In this document: positions 6,217-6,451 of the stretch, in pieces
How the letters are laid out: the number at the start of each line of letters is the position of its first letter
Position numbering within the stretch: the first letter of the stretch is position 1
DNA from: Actinomycetes bacterium
GTDB taxonomy: Bacteria; Actinomycetota; Actinomycetes; Streptosporangiales; Streptosporangiaceae
NCBI GenBank assembly: GCA_025964635.1
Contig: JAOPYP010000060.1
Span: forward strand, 1 to 6,451
Direction: 5' to 3'
DNA length: 6,451 nucleotides
Program-made: the position numbers and the translations under genes
Notes under the pieces: generated by a model
The model's database searches: none
Seen by the model: only the letters and a program-made list of their open reading frames with translations
What the model was told of the DNA's origin: nothing

Positions 6217-6451
6217 TGCCGTCACGGTCCGGGCCCGGTCCCGGCATCGTGCTCATCTCCGCCTCCGACACCGACCTGCTGGCTGCCCAGGCCTCACACG
6301 CCGCCCAGGCCAGCGAGTCAGCGCAACCGGGCGGCGGCCCCTGGCGGCTGGCCAACCCGGTGCGCACCGGGGTGGACGACCTGCCCGCGCTGCTGGACGG
6401 CGCGTTCTGCGTCGTGCTGCGCCTGCTCGGCGGGCGCCGCAGCTGGCCGGA
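6216..6451 (+). CDS. cobN: Cobaltochelatase large subunit CobN, N-terminal part (runs off the window)
   Basis: The first 78 codons are present. CobN is the large catalytic subunit of the aerobic ATP-dependent cobaltochelatase, which inserts cobalt into hydrogenobyrinic acid a,c-diamide with CobS and CobT or ChlI/ChlD-like partners. The N-terminus matches the actinomycete CobN opening: IVLISASDTDLLAAQ at 11-25, WRLANPVRTGVDDLPALLDGA at 43-63, and VVLRLLGGRRSWP at 66-78. Compared with the usual LLAARASG-x-xYRLANP spacing there are about ten to fifteen extra residues (AAQASESAQPGGGP) between these blocks. The ATG at 6216 is the only ATG in frame after the TGA at 6126; a GTG at 6249 would remove the first 11 residues and is nearer the family's usual start. 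No Shine-Dalgarno sequence precedes either. The upstream B12 riboswitch strongly supports a cobalamin gene under feedback repression. Confidence 0.88.
   Translation, partial: MPSRSGPGPGIVLISASDTDLLAAQASHAAQASESAQPGGGPWRLANPVRTGVDDLPALLDGAFCVVLRLLGGRRSWP

Noticed and set aside
1..6451. Mobile element, CRISPR array, tRNA or rRNA
   Set aside because: No transposase or integrase frame, no regularly spaced repeats, no terminal inverted repeats and no tRNA-like fold were seen on either strand.

Overview
The window is very GC-rich, with strong G/C bias at third codon positions, GTG starts and short 4-bp gene overlaps. This points to an actinomycete (Actinomycetota, Streptomyces-like or a related filamentous order). 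The genus cannot be fixed from the sequence alone. Five complete genes, two genes cut by the window edges, one short leader ORF and one riboswitch can be supported.

Left part (1-1675, minus strand): a CheR-type methyltransferase gene is followed, with a 4-bp GTGA overlap, by a membrane sensor protein of TM-CHASE3-TM-HAMP-coiled-coil layout, whose C-terminus (probably GAF/kinase) lies beyond base 1. The AT-rich gap upstream of cheR carries a perfect TATAAT box lying between two identical 8-bp direct repeats. The CheR protein lacks the room for the beta-subdomain that chemotaxis CheR enzymes use to dock on receptors, so the pair looks like a signalling module unrelated to classical chemotaxis.

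Middle (1783-2646, plus strand): a stand-alone aldo/keto reductase close to E. coli YdbC (PdxI, pyridoxal reductase), transcribed divergently from cheR and convergently with the next operon.

Right-middle (5653-2666, minus strand): a three-gene operon of HisKA_3 sensor kinase, NarL/FixJ response regulator and an unrecognised integral membrane protein of about ten membrane segments. Kinase and regulator are tightly coupled. The membrane gene follows 43 nt later, behind two alternative hairpins. The kinase gene has a single TTA leucine codon at codon 12, a possible bldA-type control point.

Right end (about 5921-6451, plus strand): a cobalamin riboswitch, then a hairpin that buries a Shine-Dalgarno sequence, then a 28-codon proline-rich leader ORF. 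The leader's TGA overlaps the ATG of cobN, the large subunit of the aerobic cobaltochelatase, of which only the first 78 codons are in the window. Because cobN has no visible ribosome binding site, the layout suggests that B12 controls translation of the leader ORF and that cobN is expressed by translational coupling. This is the most interesting system in the window.
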